Shown: positions 8,538 through 17,530, numbered from the stretch's first letter. The stretch: DNA of 64,000 bases from Bacillota bacterium (GCA_023415635.1 JAEZJV010000008.1:58392-122391), one strand, 5' to 3'. The notes: generated by a model from the sequence alone, not told the origin. Program-made: numbers and translations.

Positions 8538-9422
8538 ATGAAAAAGGACCTAAAAAGGATACTTGGAGAAGGCCCATTTCCGTTTTCTGACAATGATGAA
8601 AATAATCCACAGGTACATATATACCATGGTGCAGGAGCAGTTATTATTAAGCCAGTTAATGTAATGCACTTACCAATGGGCATCCATGCACATAACAGCT
8701 ATGAATTCGTCATACCGATGTCTGATATGCCTACTTCCTATGTAGGTAATAAGCTTATTCATTTTGAGAAAAACAGATTGCTGCCCATTAACGCAAATCA
8801 GGAGCATGGGCCCTCAATGCCTATGGATAATTGTAACGTGTTAGGGCTTTTGATCGATCATTCTGTTTTTTCAAATATAGCTTATACAATATGCGATAAG
8901 AAGGAGGTAGAGTTTATAAATGAATTTGTAGAGCCAAATAATGAATTACTAAGATATATGAGGCAGTATATGGAAGAGGCTTCATTGAAACAAGCAGGAT
9001 ATGAATTTATGACGCACACAATTGTAAATCAGATTGTGATTATTTTACTGAGACAGCTAAGAAGCAATATTTCTCATAATATTATCGAACGCAATTATCA
9101 TGAAAAGGATGGAATTAATAGAGCCATATCTTTTTTGAAGGAGAATTACCATAGAGATTACTCGCTGGAGAGTGTTGCACAAACAGCGAATTTGAGTCCC
9201 TATCACTTTATAAGAGTATTCAAATTAACAACCGGTAAGACACCTTATGATTACCTTCTGGATATAAAGATTGATAAAGCCTGTCATCTGCTCAGGAGCA
9301 GTAAAATATCAGTCACAGAAGCTTGCTTTATATGCGGATTTAATAATCTGGAACACTTTTCTTCTGTATTCAAAAGAAAAACAGGAATGCTGCCATCACA
9401 ATATAAGAGAATATGTAATTAA
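8538..9422 (+). CDS. AraC family transcriptional regulator
   Basis: A 294-residue one-component regulator. The N-terminal cupin-like sensor carries an HAHNSYEFV motif typical of sugar-sensing AraC proteins. The C-terminal ~95 residues form the double helix-turn-helix domain (SLESVAQTANLSPYHFIRVF, then the conserved second helix region ending in FKRKTGMLPSQYKR). The start is the ATG behind TGGAGGA; a GTG 39 bases upstream is less likely. It stands alone, with the LamG protein gene 178 bases downstream as a possible target. The 312 bases upstream hold only the hairpin at 8264 and AT-rich sequence. Confidence 0.92.
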   Translation: MKKDLKRILGEGPFPFSDNDENNPQVHIYHGAGAVIIKPVNVMHLPMGIHAHNSYEFVIPMSDMPTSYVGNKLIHFEKNRLLPINANQEHGPSMPMDNCNVLGLLIDHSVFSNIAYTICDKKEVEFINEFVEPNNELLRYMRQYMEEASLKQAGYEFMTHTIVNQIVIILLRQLRSNISHNIIERNYHEKDGINRAISFLKENYHRDYSLESVAQTANLSPYHFIRVFKLTTGKTPYDYLLDIKIDKACHLLRSSKISVTEACFICGFNNLEHFSSVFKRKTGMLPSQYKRICN

Positions 9423-9600
9423 ACAGTAAAGTTTAGCAATATATCCATAAAAACAGGCAATAAAACCGAAGCTTGAAAACCTCTTTATTGTTATACTTAA
9501 ATTATGAGATTATCCTAGCAGTAATCGTAATATAAGAAATTAAAATTCTGTTAGGTTGGTGTTATGTATCATATTTTGAGAACAGTGAGGAGGATTTTTT

Positions 9601-11139
9601 ATGAAGAAATCAAGTAAATTGATAGCTTTTCTGCTTGTTTTTACATTAGCTATAGTGTATTGGTGCCCTGCCTTAGCCTCGTATGCTGATGAGGATGAAG
9701 ATTATGATATCGGTGATTATGAGGATTCAGAGGAATATGAAGATGAGACAGGTGATAATATTGATGATCCATTAGGGGGATATAAAGGTTTAGTAGCTCA
9801 TTGGAAATTCGACGGAGATTTAAAGGATTCCTCACAATTTAACAATGATGGTGTTGCTGTTGGGGGAAAAGGGATTACCTTTGTAGATGGAGTATTAAAT
9901 TCTGGAGTAAGGCTTGACGGAAAAAGCTATATTGAAGTTAAAGACAGTGATTCACTGGCCCTTACGGATGCCTTCACGTTTTCCTTCTGGGTTTATAAGG
10001 AGGATATGAGAAAAAAAGACCTGGTGGATGGTGGTGTACCGTATATAATTAAGAACAATGAGGAATATTCTGATTTCCCCTATGGGGTATATGAATGGAA
10101 TGATCTTACCCCGGGAATAACCTACTGCGGAGAAGACGGTGCGGATAGTATCCATTCTGAAAAGCAAATGGATATTCAGAAATGGACCTTGATAACAGCA
10201 ACCTATGATGGTAGTACCATGAAACTATATCAAAATGCGCAGCTTGTAAAAAGCGTGTTAACGGAAGTTGAGCTTATAAGTTCATCACAGTCATTGTATA
10301 TTGGCTTTGGACATTTTATGACAATGAATAATTTCTTTAAGGGTATCATGGACGATATGAAGATTTATAACACAGCCCTATCCTACAGCGATATTGAAGA
10401 GCTGTATGATGCTGCAACAGCTTCAAATAATCCGGGTGCTGATAAAGTAAAAAAGCCAGATGCACTGGTTGCATATTATAATTTTAATGGAAATTTAAAG
10501 GATTCATCAGGCTTTAAGAATGATGGTAAAGCGGTTAATTCTAAGGGAGGAATAAAATACGATAAAACCGATGCAGGTAAATGTGCCGTTTTCAACGGTT
10601 CCAGCTACATTGAAGTAAAAGACAGCGATTCTTTGAATCTTGATAATGGATTTACCATCAGCGCATGGATATATGCAGAAAAACCTAAAACTAGCCAGCC
10701 GATAATAGCCAAATACGGAGAAAGTCATGATAAAAGAAATCCTTCTTATATTTTACAGGACTGGTATGGAAGTGAGACCCTTACCCTTGCTAATTTCGAT
10801 ATGGAAGGCGATGAACACAATTTTGGTATAGATGAAGGTGTTACAGGGTATAAAAAATGGTATTATTATTCCGCTACCTTTAAAGGCCAGGAAGATGATG
10901 AAAATGCAAAAAAGGGTGACAATACTATTAAGATTTATATTAATGGAAAGCTTGTTTCAACAAAGGAGTATGATGGAGTTATATCTCATTCCAGCGGTCC
11001 TCTTTGGATAGGAGCAGAAAAAAAACATGGTACCTTCTTTAAGGGAAAGATGGATGAGCTTCGTATATACAATTATGCCTTGACAGCTAATGAGATAAAA
11101 AGCGATATGAATAAAGGACGCGTTACTAATAAAAAATAA
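9601..11139 (+). CDS. Secreted protein with two LamG/concanavalin-like domains
   Basis: A 512-residue exported protein. Residues 1-29 form a signal peptide (hydrophobic core ending near PALASYADE). A very acidic linker of about 30 Asp/Glu/Tyr-rich residues follows. Two LamG-like beta-sandwich domains (about 60-275 and 290-505) both start with a VA(H/Y)(W/Y)xF pattern and both contain SYIEVKDSDSL, evidence of internal duplication. Such domains usually bind glycans or matrix. No LPXTG anchor or catalytic domain is seen, so it is released or held non-covalently. A strong GAGGAGG site precedes the ATG. Binding partner unknown. Confidence 0.88.
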   Translation: MKKSSKLIAFLLVFTLAIVYWCPALASYADEDEDYDIGDYEDSEEYEDETGDNIDDPLGGYKGLVAHWKFDGDLKDSSQFNNDGVAVGGKGITFVDGVLNSGVRLDGKSYIEVKDSDSLALTDAFTFSFWVYKEDMRKKDLVDGGVPYIIKNNEEYSDFPYGVYEWNDLTPGITYCGEDGADSIHSEKQMDIQKWTLITATYDGSTMKLYQNAQLVKSVLTEVELISSSQSLYIGFGHFMTMNNFFKGIMDDMKIYNTALSYSDIEELYDAATASNNPGADKVKKPDALVAYYNFNGNLKDSSGFKNDGKAVNSKGGIKYDKTDAGKCAVFNGSSYIEVKDSDSLNLDNGFTISAWIYAEKPKTSQPIIAKYGESHDKRNPSYILQDWYGSETLTLANFDMEGDEHNFGIDEGVTGYKKWYYYSATFKGQEDDENAKKGDNTIKIYINGKLVSTKEYDGVISHSSGPLWIGAEKKHGTFFKGKMDELRIYNYALTANEIKSDMNKGRVTNKK

Positions 11140-11304
11140 TGCCTTATATGTTTTATATTATTGGTGGTTTAGAGAAGGATCTAAGTTATCCAATTCCCTC
11201 CTTGCAATGGAATTCTGCATTTTTAAAGCAGACATAACTGCTGAAAGTATAAAATAATGTACATATAGTGAAGTGCTTAAGCAGCCCACGGATAAACAAG
11301 CAAA

Positions 11305-11332
11305 CAACCCACTACGCCATTGTAGTGGGTTG
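11305..11332 (+). terminator. Hairpin after LamG gene region
   Basis: An 11-bp perfect stem CAACCCACTAC/GTAGTGGGTTG, 165 bases past the LamG gene stop. It shares its stem core with the hairpin at 8264-8290. TAAAAAGGGG follows at once and is part of an 18-base sequence repeated at 17534. Confidence 0.6.
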
Positions 11333-11336
11333 TTGC

Positions 11337-11354
11337 TAAAAAGGGGAGGATAAG
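11337..11354 (+). repeat. 18-base repeat, copy 1
   Basis: An exact 18-base match (TAAAAAGGGGAGGATAAG) to 17534-17551. In both places it directly follows a terminator-like hairpin. Similarity stops at its ends. Confidence 0.6.
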
Positions 11355-11372
11355 CAATTGAAGTTCCATTTT

Positions 11373-11475
11373 GTTTCATCATGTGTTATATAGTGCTCCG
11401 AGAGGGGATATATGGAGATATAAAATTCATCTTATGCCGTCATATGATATCTAAGTTGCGTATAAAGTTGCTTAT
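11373..11475 (+). repeat. ~100-bp direct repeat, left copy
   Basis: About 100 bases that recur at 14208-14310 at roughly 80% identity by eye. They include an identical 27-base core starting GTGCTCCGAGAGGGG (11393 and 14228) and the shared end TTGCGTATAAAGTTGC. The copies are 2,835 bases apart and flank exactly the LytTR-DUF3021-ABC module. No ORF or inverted ends are seen in the repeat. It could be a dispersed intergenic repeat or the scar of module insertion. The rest of the 11140-11682 gap holds the hairpin at 11305 and AT-rich sequence. Confidence 0.75.
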
Positions 11476-11682
11476 TATATTTCTATTTGAAATATATATT
11501 AGAAAAAAAGATAAAGTTAACAAAATAATGAAAATATGGTAGTATAAAACTAAGGATTATCTGGTAAAGGGGTTAGCATCCCGGTAGTAAAGTTACCACT
11601 TAGGTTGCGAAATCGACCAGTTACTTAGAAATGATTTCAATTATTTTTAAATTATACTATATTATTTGCAGGCGGTACACAT

Positions 11683-12123
11683 ATGAAAGTAAAATTAATT
11701 ATTGATAAAAAATACACTGAGCTAGAGATTCATATTTGTAACGAAGAAAAAAATGATGAGACAGAAAGACTGGAGCAAATAGTGTCGCAGGCAGTAAGTA
11801 CAACTATTACCGGTTATACGGATAATGGCGTAGAAATATTACCCTGTACTTCAATAATCAGAATTTATACAGAGAATCAAAAGATTTATGCAACTACAGC
11901 AAATGGAAGCTACCGCTTACATCAACGTTTATTTGAATTAGAGGAAATATTGGACGGAAGATTGTTTACACGAATATCTAATTCCGAGATTGTCAATCTG
12001 CGTAAAATAAAGCGCCTAGATACGAGTGCTACCGGAACAATTCTTATGTATCTTCAAGCGGATATAAAAACCTTTGTATCCCGTCGATATGTGACTAAGA
12101 TAAAGAAAGTATTAGGAATTTGA
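11683..12123 (+). CDS. LytTR DNA-binding regulator
   Basis: A 146-residue protein whose C-terminal ~100 residues form a LytTR DNA-binding domain (YRLHQRLFELEEIL, then FTRISNSEIVNLRKIKRL). The N-terminal ~45 residues are short and not a receiver domain, so no phosphorylation control is expected. The next gene, 11 bases downstream, encodes a DUF3021 membrane protein. LytTR/DUF3021 pairs, in which the membrane partner probably controls the regulator, are common in Firmicutes. The two are followed by an ABC exporter, the likely target. The ribosome site (GGCGG) is weak. Confidence 0.9.
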   Translation: MKVKLIIDKKYTELEIHICNEEKNDETERLEQIVSQAVSTTITGYTDNGVEILPCTSIIRIYTENQKIYATTANGSYRLHQRLFELEEILDGRLFTRISNSEIVNLRKIKRLDTSATGTILMYLQADIKTFVSRRYVTKIKKVLGI

Positions 12124-12134
12124 GGTGAAGAAAG

Positions 12135-12593
12135 ATGATTAAGAATGCACTAATACGGGGAATCAGTAGCTTTATGTATGCAACAGCCATTAATGTGGTG
12201 ATTGTATTAATAATTGTAGCAATTGTAAATAAACCGGATTTTTTACCTTTAGTCCCTGACTATGCAGTACATTTTGAAACAGAAATAGTAGCAATGCTGC
12301 TACAAATTGTTTTGATAGGAATGACAAGTGCAGCATTTGGAGCAGGTTCTGTTATTTTGGAAATAGAAAGATGGAGTTTGTTAAAGCAAAGTGTAATATA
12401 TTTTATTTTGACTGCCGTAGTATGGGTACCGGTAAGCGTTTTCTGCTGGTGTATTGATAAGTACACAACAGCTTTTATAAGTGTTATTTGTAGTTATACA
12501 ATATCTTATATTATCACATGGATTGTCCAATATAATTTATGTAAAAAATCAGTTGCAAAGATTAACCAAAAAATAAATGAAATGAATCATTAA
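12135..12593 (+). CDS. DUF3021 membrane protein
   Basis: A 152-residue integral membrane protein with four hydrophobic segments (about 15-35, 52-75, 83-105 and 112-132) and a lysine-rich C-terminus (CKKSVAKINQKIN). Its size, topology and place directly behind a LytTR regulator fit the DUF3021 family, proposed to act as a membrane inhibitor or sensor for the LytTR partner. The RBS is GAGGTGAAG. Function in this pair is inferred from context. Confidence 0.82.
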   Translation: MIKNALIRGISSFMYATAINVVIVLIIVAIVNKPDFLPLVPDYAVHFETEIVAMLLQIVLIGMTSAAFGAGSVILEIERWSLLKQSVIYFILTAVVWVPVSVFCWCIDKYTTAFISVICSYTISYIITWIVQYNLCKKSVAKINQKINEMNH

Positions 12594-12635
12594 TGGGAGT
12601 GAATTCTAACAACGAATGCAGAGAGGAAAAGGAAT

Positions 12636-13361
12636 ATGGCAAATGCAATTATAATAAAGAAGTTAAGAAAAGAATATGGAAGTAAAACTGCCGTAAATGA
12701 CATTTCACTTACAATTGAAGAGGGAAAAATATTTTCGTTGTTAGGAGTAAATGGGGCTGGTAAAACAACTACGATACGAATGCTTACAGGTCTTACTAGA
12801 CCTACGGATGGAGATGCTTTTATATTTGATAAGAGTGTAAATAATGAACTGAATGATATTAAGAAAATAAGCAATCTATCTCCACAGGAAACAGCGATAG
12901 CTCCGAATCTTACAGTGAAAGAAAATCTTGAATTTATAGCAGAAATATATGGTATCGAAAAGAATAGAGTTAAAGAAAAAGTCAATCAGATCATAGAGCA
13001 GTTTTCGCTGCAAGAAGTGGAAGACAGCAAAGCAAAAATACTTTCGGGTGGTTGGCAGAGAAGGCTTAGCATAGCAATGGCATTAGTTACAGAACCTAAG
13101 CTACTTTTCTTGGATGAACCAACATTAGGGCTTGATGTACTTGCAAGAAGAGAGCTGTGGAGGATTATAGAGAATTTAAAGGGAAAGATTACGATTGTTT
13201 TAACAACTCATTATATGGAAGAAGCAGAAAGTTTGTCTGACGCAATCGCTATTATGGTAAATGGTACTATTAAGGCACAGGGAACAGTCGAGGAACTAAA
13301 ACTTAAGACTGGAAAAGACAATTTGGAAGATGCTTTTATTGCAATAGCGGAGGAAAACTAA
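12636..13361 (+). CDS. ABC transporter ATP-binding protein (ABC-2 exporter type)
   Basis: A 241-residue ATPase of the drug/lantibiotic exporter (DRA/CcmA-like) class. Walker A is GVNGAGKTT (about 37-45), the Q-loop is LSPQETAIAPNLTVKEN, and Walker B is LLFLDEPTLGLD. The H-loop His is in TTHYMEEAE. The signature reads LSGGWQRR, where Trp replaces the usual Met/Gln after LSGG. It is followed one base later by a permease gene, so the two form one transporter. The LytTR/DUF3021 genes upstream suggest inducible expression. Confidence 0.93.
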   Translation: MANAIIIKKLRKEYGSKTAVNDISLTIEEGKIFSLLGVNGAGKTTTIRMLTGLTRPTDGDAFIFDKSVNNELNDIKKISNLSPQETAIAPNLTVKENLEFIAEIYGIEKNRVKEKVNQIIEQFSLQEVEDSKAKILSGGWQRRLSIAMALVTEPKLLFLDEPTLGLDVLARRELWRIIENLKGKITIVLTTHYMEEAESLSDAIAIMVNGTIKAQGTVEELKLKTGKDNLEDAFIAIAEEN

Positions 13362-13362
13362 A

Positions 13363-14124
13363 ATGAGAAGCATAATATTTTCTAAAAGAATAATTAAAGA
13401 ATTATTGAGAGATCCCCTTAGTTATATCTTTTGTTTGGGTTTTCCGTTGGTTATGCTGGTCATTATGACTATTGTTGACCAAAGTATTCCGAAAGAAGCG
13501 GGTATGACAATATTTCATATTCAATCATTGGCACCAGGAATTGCCTTATTTGGACTAACCTTTGTTATGCTGTTTACATGTTTACAGGTATCAAAAGATC
13601 GTGCGAGTGCATTTTTGACAAGATTGTATGCATCGCCTATGAAAGCAGTTGACTTTATTGGCGGATATACGTTGCCACTCATTATTATTTCAGTACTGCA
13701 GATAATAATTTCTTTTGTAGCATCTATTATTATTGGAAGCATCACGGAATATACATTTGAGATGATCAATGTACTATTGTGTATCTTGGTATTATTACCA
13801 TCAGCTCTATTGTTCATTGCATTCGGTTTATTTTTTGGAACGCTGCTAAATGATAAGACTGCACCTGGAATATGTTCCATAATTATTTCAGCAGCCAGTA
13901 TACTTGGGGGTATCTGGATGGATGTAGATACGATCGGCGGTACATTTAAGACAGTCTGTCATGTTTTACCATTTTATCAAGGGGTAAGTGCTGCACGAAT
14001 GGCAATGCAAGGCAACTATGCAGATATAAGCAAACCACTCTTAATTATTTTTTTATATGCATTAGCAATCTATATGATTTCAGCATTGTTATTTAAAAGA
14101 AAAATGCAGAGTGATTTAAAATAG
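13363..14124 (+). CDS. ABC-2 type permease
   Basis: A 253-residue membrane protein with six predicted helices and the ABC-2 layout: a cytoplasmic N-terminal helix (KRIIKELLRDPLSYIF), an outer loop between helices 1 and 2, and a conserved run before the last helix (VCHVLPFYQGVSAARMAM). It starts one base after the ATPase stop and pairs with it as an exporter half. The substrate is unknown; a drug, bacteriocin or lipid is typical of the class. Confidence 0.9.
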   Translation: MRSIIFSKRIIKELLRDPLSYIFCLGFPLVMLVIMTIVDQSIPKEAGMTIFHIQSLAPGIALFGLTFVMLFTCLQVSKDRASAFLTRLYASPMKAVDFIGGYTLPLIIISVLQIIISFVASIIIGSITEYTFEMINVLLCILVLLPSALLFIAFGLFFGTLLNDKTAPGICSIIISAASILGGIWMDVDTIGGTFKTVCHVLPFYQGVSAARMAMQGNYADISKPLLIIFLYALAIYMISALLFKRKMQSDLK

Positions 14125-14207
14125 TAATACAAGGTATATTCGAAATATTTGATATATGTTATATCTTTCCCTAAAAAGGTATGGCTATGCATTTATTCTT
14201 TCATGTG

Positions 14208-14310
14208 GTCTCATCTTATGTTATAGGGTGCTCCGAGAGGGGATATATGGAGATTTCAAATTCATCTCGTTTCGTCTTGTGATATCTAATTTGCGTATAA
14301 AGTTGCGTAA
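14208..14310 (+). repeat. ~100-bp direct repeat, right copy
   Basis: Second copy of the repeat at 11373-11475, placed between the convergent ends of the permease gene and the minus-strand membrane protein gene. The 27-base core is identical. Differences cluster in the segment about 30-55 bases after the core start. Confidence 0.75.
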
Positions 14311-14331
14311 TTAGCATGAAATATTATATGA

Positions 14332-15207
14332 TTAGTTATTTACTTGCACATGTTTAAATAATACTTTCTCGGTCTCAATATCAACTTTTTCAATAAGCTT
14401 TTGTTTAAAGGTATTGATTTCTATAGAGTTAGTATTGATAATTCTATAATCAGAGCTAATATAATGAGTATTATCTTCGTAAATAATAACGTGATTTTCA
14501 TCAATTATCTTGTATGATGTTTTGTCTGATGCATTTGAGTAGCCTATTAAATAGGAAACTAAAATATATGCGAGAAAAGTAATTATAATTATTATTATGG
14601 ATACTCTTATTATGTGCTTTTGATCATACTTCTTCTCTGGTACATCCTTCTTTTTTCTTTTTTTTGGAGTTTTTGATGAGATTTTATCTATAAGGTATCC
14701 TGCTATTGAGAAAATTCCGAACATATAAAAGATAAATAAAAACAAACAGGTAACCCATATTAAGTTTAATAACTCTTCACGAGATGGAGGTGCTATATCT
14801 TTTATGTTTAATCCAGAAGAAAAATAGACATAAACATATAAAGTAACAATCGTAATAAAGAACAGTAAAAATGTGAGTATAACTTTTATATATTTTTTTA
14901 TCTTCGAGATGAAAATCATAAAAGGAAGTAAACTTATTGCAGAAAACATAATCAAACACGCAGAGTAAAAAAATATATCATAGAACATGTTCTGGTTATT
15001 AATATCTATATAACTACGATCAATATTAAAATATGCATAGTATCCGGAATAATAAACATAGATACATAATTTTGCCACTAATGTTAATCCAGTAATAATA
15101 ATAGCAGAAAAGAAACTATAAGTGGCAATATTATCTTTATGAGATGTAATAAAGTTGGTAATGCTTGTTTTAGTATGACTATCTTCAACATGAGTTTCAT
15201 TATTCAT
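14332..15207 (-). CDS. Membrane protein of unknown function
   Basis: A 291-residue protein, not recognised. It has hydrophobic segments at about 30-55, 75-100, 108-130, 150-172 and 198-220. A Lys-rich loop (SSKTPKKRKKKDVPEKKYD) precedes the last helix, and a C-terminal soluble region of about 70 residues follows. Base composition is clearly more AT-rich than the housekeeping genes, with many ATA Ile codons, consistent with acquired DNA. A good site (AAGGAGAAG) precedes the ATG. It lies between the right direct repeat and the restriction remnant, and may be cargo of the same accessory region. Confidence 0.65.
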   Translation of the reverse strand: MNNETHVEDSHTKTSITNFITSHKDNIATYSFFSAIIITGLTLVAKLCIYVYYSGYYAYFNIDRSYIDINNQNMFYDIFFYSACLIMFSAISLLPFMIFISKIKKYIKVILTFLLFFITIVTLYVYVYFSSGLNIKDIAPPSREELLNLIWVTCLFLFIFYMFGIFSIAGYLIDKISSKTPKKRKKKDVPEKKYDQKHIIRVSIIIIIITFLAYILVSYLIGYSNASDKTSYKIIDENHVIIYEDNTHYISSDYRIINTNSIEINTFKQKLIEKVDIETEKVLFKHVQVNN

Positions 15208-15284
15208 ATAGATGCTTCTCCTTGTCGTGTGTATTGTATAATAAACTAATTTTTGTTTTGATTTTACCGTGGGGAATTTAATTG

Positions 15285-15314
15285 AAGGCTCGAAATTCCC
15301 TTGATTCGAGCCTT
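15285..15314. terminator. Terminator-like hairpin
   Basis: A 10-bp perfect stem AAGGCTCGAA/TTCGAGCCTT with a 10-base loop. It lies 13 bases beyond the stop of the minus-strand microprotein gene and also upstream of the minus-strand membrane protein gene. Confidence 0.7.
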
Positions 15315-15326
15315 TTGTAAATCTAT

Positions 15327-15452
15327 TTAGTGCTTATTGATTTTGTGATTAACTAATGTTTTACCGGCTTTGCTTTTTGCGCTTTTACTAGAACTTTTTG
15401 AAGAAAGAGTTTTGCCAGCAGTACCAACTTTACCACCATGATGTATTGCCAT
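15327..15452 (-). CDS. 41-residue Lys/Ser-rich microprotein (GGKVG type)
   Basis: A short ORF read on the minus strand from ATG at 15452 to TAA at 15327, behind a near-perfect ribosome site (TAGGAGGTGA, 5 bases before the ATG). The product starts MAIHHGGKVGTAGKTLSSKS, continues with further Ser/Lys/Ala alternation and ends in NHKINKH. It is strongly basic, with no hydrophobic stretch. The stop is followed by a hairpin. It lies 11 bases downstream of the tail of a truncated gene on the same strand, so it was probably the last gene of an operon. Function unknown; a nucleic-acid-binding or accessory role is only a guess from the charge. Confidence 0.7.
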   Translation of the reverse strand: MAIHHGGKVGTAGKTLSSKSSSKSAKSKAGKTLVNHKINKH

Positions 15453-15463
15453 AATATCACCTC

Positions 15464-15580
15464 CTATATTCTCGGTAACTTGAGTAGATTGTCATAGGGA
15501 GTATCATTTGGTTCTGAACGAACGTACTTTTCACTTCGAGAACTAATAGCAGGAACAATATAAGGATAAGGAGATATATT
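15464..15580 (-). pseudogene. C-terminal remnant of an unknown gene
   Basis: Read on the minus strand, this frame ends with about 37 residues (ISPYPYIVPAISSRSEKYV, then RSEPNDTPYDNLLKLPRI) just before the microprotein gene. The frame stays open further upstream to 15670. There, however, it runs antisense to recognisable type III restriction sequence that starts at about 15583, so only the part left of about 15580 is likely native. The family is not recognised. The lost 5' part shares its breakpoint with the restriction gene on the other strand. Confidence 0.5.
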
Positions 15581-15582
15581 GA

Positions 15583-17373
15583 CTAATTGTTTATGATGAA
15601 GGTCATAATCTATCAGATCAGCAAACGCAGATATTACTTGATCTGTCACCAACTGCTTTAATAGCAGCAAGTGCTACTACCAAAGTGCCTAAAGCTTTAG
15701 AATGGTATATAGCTCGTTTGAAAAATGAAAAAGGTATGAAAGATAAGGATTTAGTAGTTGCAGTAAGTAATAAAGAAGTTGTTGGAAGTGGACTTATTAA
15801 AAAACACATATCATTAGGAGGTTATTTAACTCCTATGGAATTAGCAATCAATAACCTTTTAGAGGATATGAAGGAAACTGAAGAGGCAACTAAAAAATAT
15901 GATTGTAGGTTTTTACCAAAAGCCATATACGTTAGCGATACAAACATGTTGCTAACTACATCTGAGGTAGATAGCCCTTTAGTGCCTTTCAATGAAAGAC
16001 GTGCTAGACCAATTAAAATATGGAAGCACTTAGTTGAGCAAGGAGTATCACCTGAAGAAATCGCTGTATACTGTAATTTAAAGTTTGATAAGAGGTTTCC
16101 TAAACCTGACAATTTCAATTTGTTTTGCGGTGGCGATAATGATTATGAAGAATTCATGAAAGGAAACTATAGGCATATAATATTTAATCAATCTCTTCAA
16201 GAAGGTTGGGATGATCCTGCTTGTTATTTTGCATATATAGACAAAGATATGGGTTCAAGCACTCAAGTAACCCAGATTATAGGCAGAGTGTTACGACAGC
16301 CAAATAAAACCCATTATCCTGACGATAAGTTGAATATGGCTAATTTCTACATAAAGACAGATGAGAAAGACGTTTTTAAAGCTATACTAGATGACGTCAG
16401 AAAAACACTATCCACTGATATTCCAGAAATATCAATATCTTATCACATTGGTAATGGAAAAAATAAAGTAAGACCTACAGAAAAACCTAGGTATGAAGTT
16501 GAAGTACCTGATGTTGCTATTGTATCTAATAGAGCAATGTCAGAAATTAAAAATGCCATCGATAAAATGATTGATTACTCAAAGGATGATGTGAATACTG
16601 TTGGGGAAGGAAGTACGATTAAGGTTATAACTAACATAGGGTCAAATGAAGATGGACAAGAAGTTACGATTGAAACAACTCATAGTAATAAGGTCACTGT
16701 AAGGTGGATTTATAAGAGAGAGTTTGATAAACTAGCCAAAAATGCTATTACGATATGTTATATATCTGCACCTAAATTTGATGCACTTGTTGAATATAGC
16801 AGCAATGCAGCATCCTATGTTAAAGAAGAAGCTGCTAAAATAGCGGAAATCTATAGACAAAATTCAATCATTATGCAAAATCCTATTGATACAGTTCCTG
16901 TAGGTGAGGTCATCATAAGTGATGACAGGGTAGAATTTAATTATTCTGTTCATGCAAGATATAGTGATTTCAATAAGTTTGAATTAGAATTTGCAAAAGA
17001 ACTCGATAAGACAGGTTTTGTTTGGATGAGGAATCCTAGAAATGGGATATTAAAGATAAACCTTTTAGATGGGAAAGGTACGGATAACTTTAATCCTGAT
17101 TTTTTAGTTTGGACGGATAATAAACTCTATGCCCTTGATACAAAAGGTGATCATTTAATACATACAGATAGTGAGAGAAAGCTTTTTCAAATTGAAAAGG
17201 CATGTGAAGGTAAGGATTTAGTAATTAAGTTGATTAGTGAGAAAAAATATAACAACTTAGGGAAAGTTCTAGATAATAGCGGTTATACGGTTTGGCAGTT
17301 GAAACAAGGACAGGTTTCGCCGATCACTTGTTCTACGATAAAAGAGGCTGTTAATATCTGTATATCTGACTAA
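15583..17373 (+). pseudogene. 5'-truncated type III restriction enzyme Res subunit
   Basis: The frame from 15583 to 17373 encodes the last ~596 residues of a type III restriction Res-like subunit, normally about 900-1,000 residues. It begins abruptly at helicase motif II (LIVYDEGHNLSDQQ), directly after an in-frame TGA at 15580. Motif III-like LIAASAT and motif VI-like QIIGRVLRQPN follow. The PD-(D/E)xK nuclease site is near the C-terminus (FNPDFLVWTDNKLYALDTKG). The Walker A half of the helicase is missing, so the enzyme cannot be functional even if translation restarts at GTG 15685. No Mod methyltransferase gene is present. Confidence 0.85.
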
Positions 17374-17502
17374 AAATTTTTAGAGTATAGTTGCTTATAA
17401 TTTGCTTATAGACGATTTTTTACCTCTTTCCAATAAAATAATACTTATGGTTCAAACCTCTGGAAGCTTTATAAACAAAGCATTCCAGCTCATAGGAAAA
17501 TG

Positions 17503-17530
17503 AAAACCCTGCCGTCTTTGGCAGGGTTTT
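17503..17530 (+). terminator. Terminator after res remnant
   Basis: A perfect 11-bp stem AAAACCCTGCC/GGCAGGGTTTT with a 6-base loop, ending in TTTT. Confidence 0.8.

Noticed and set aside
12590..12985. Minus-strand frame opposite the ABC ATPase
   Set aside because: Shadow frame; Walker A and Q-loop are on the plus strand with full gene signals.
11373..14310. Composite transposon
   Set aside because: The flanking repeats carry no transposase, no inverted ends and no target duplication that could be seen.
15685..17373. Functional short restriction protein starting at GTG 15685
   Set aside because: Family sequence continues upstream to motif II and then stops at an in-frame TGA, so this is a remnant rather than a short native gene.
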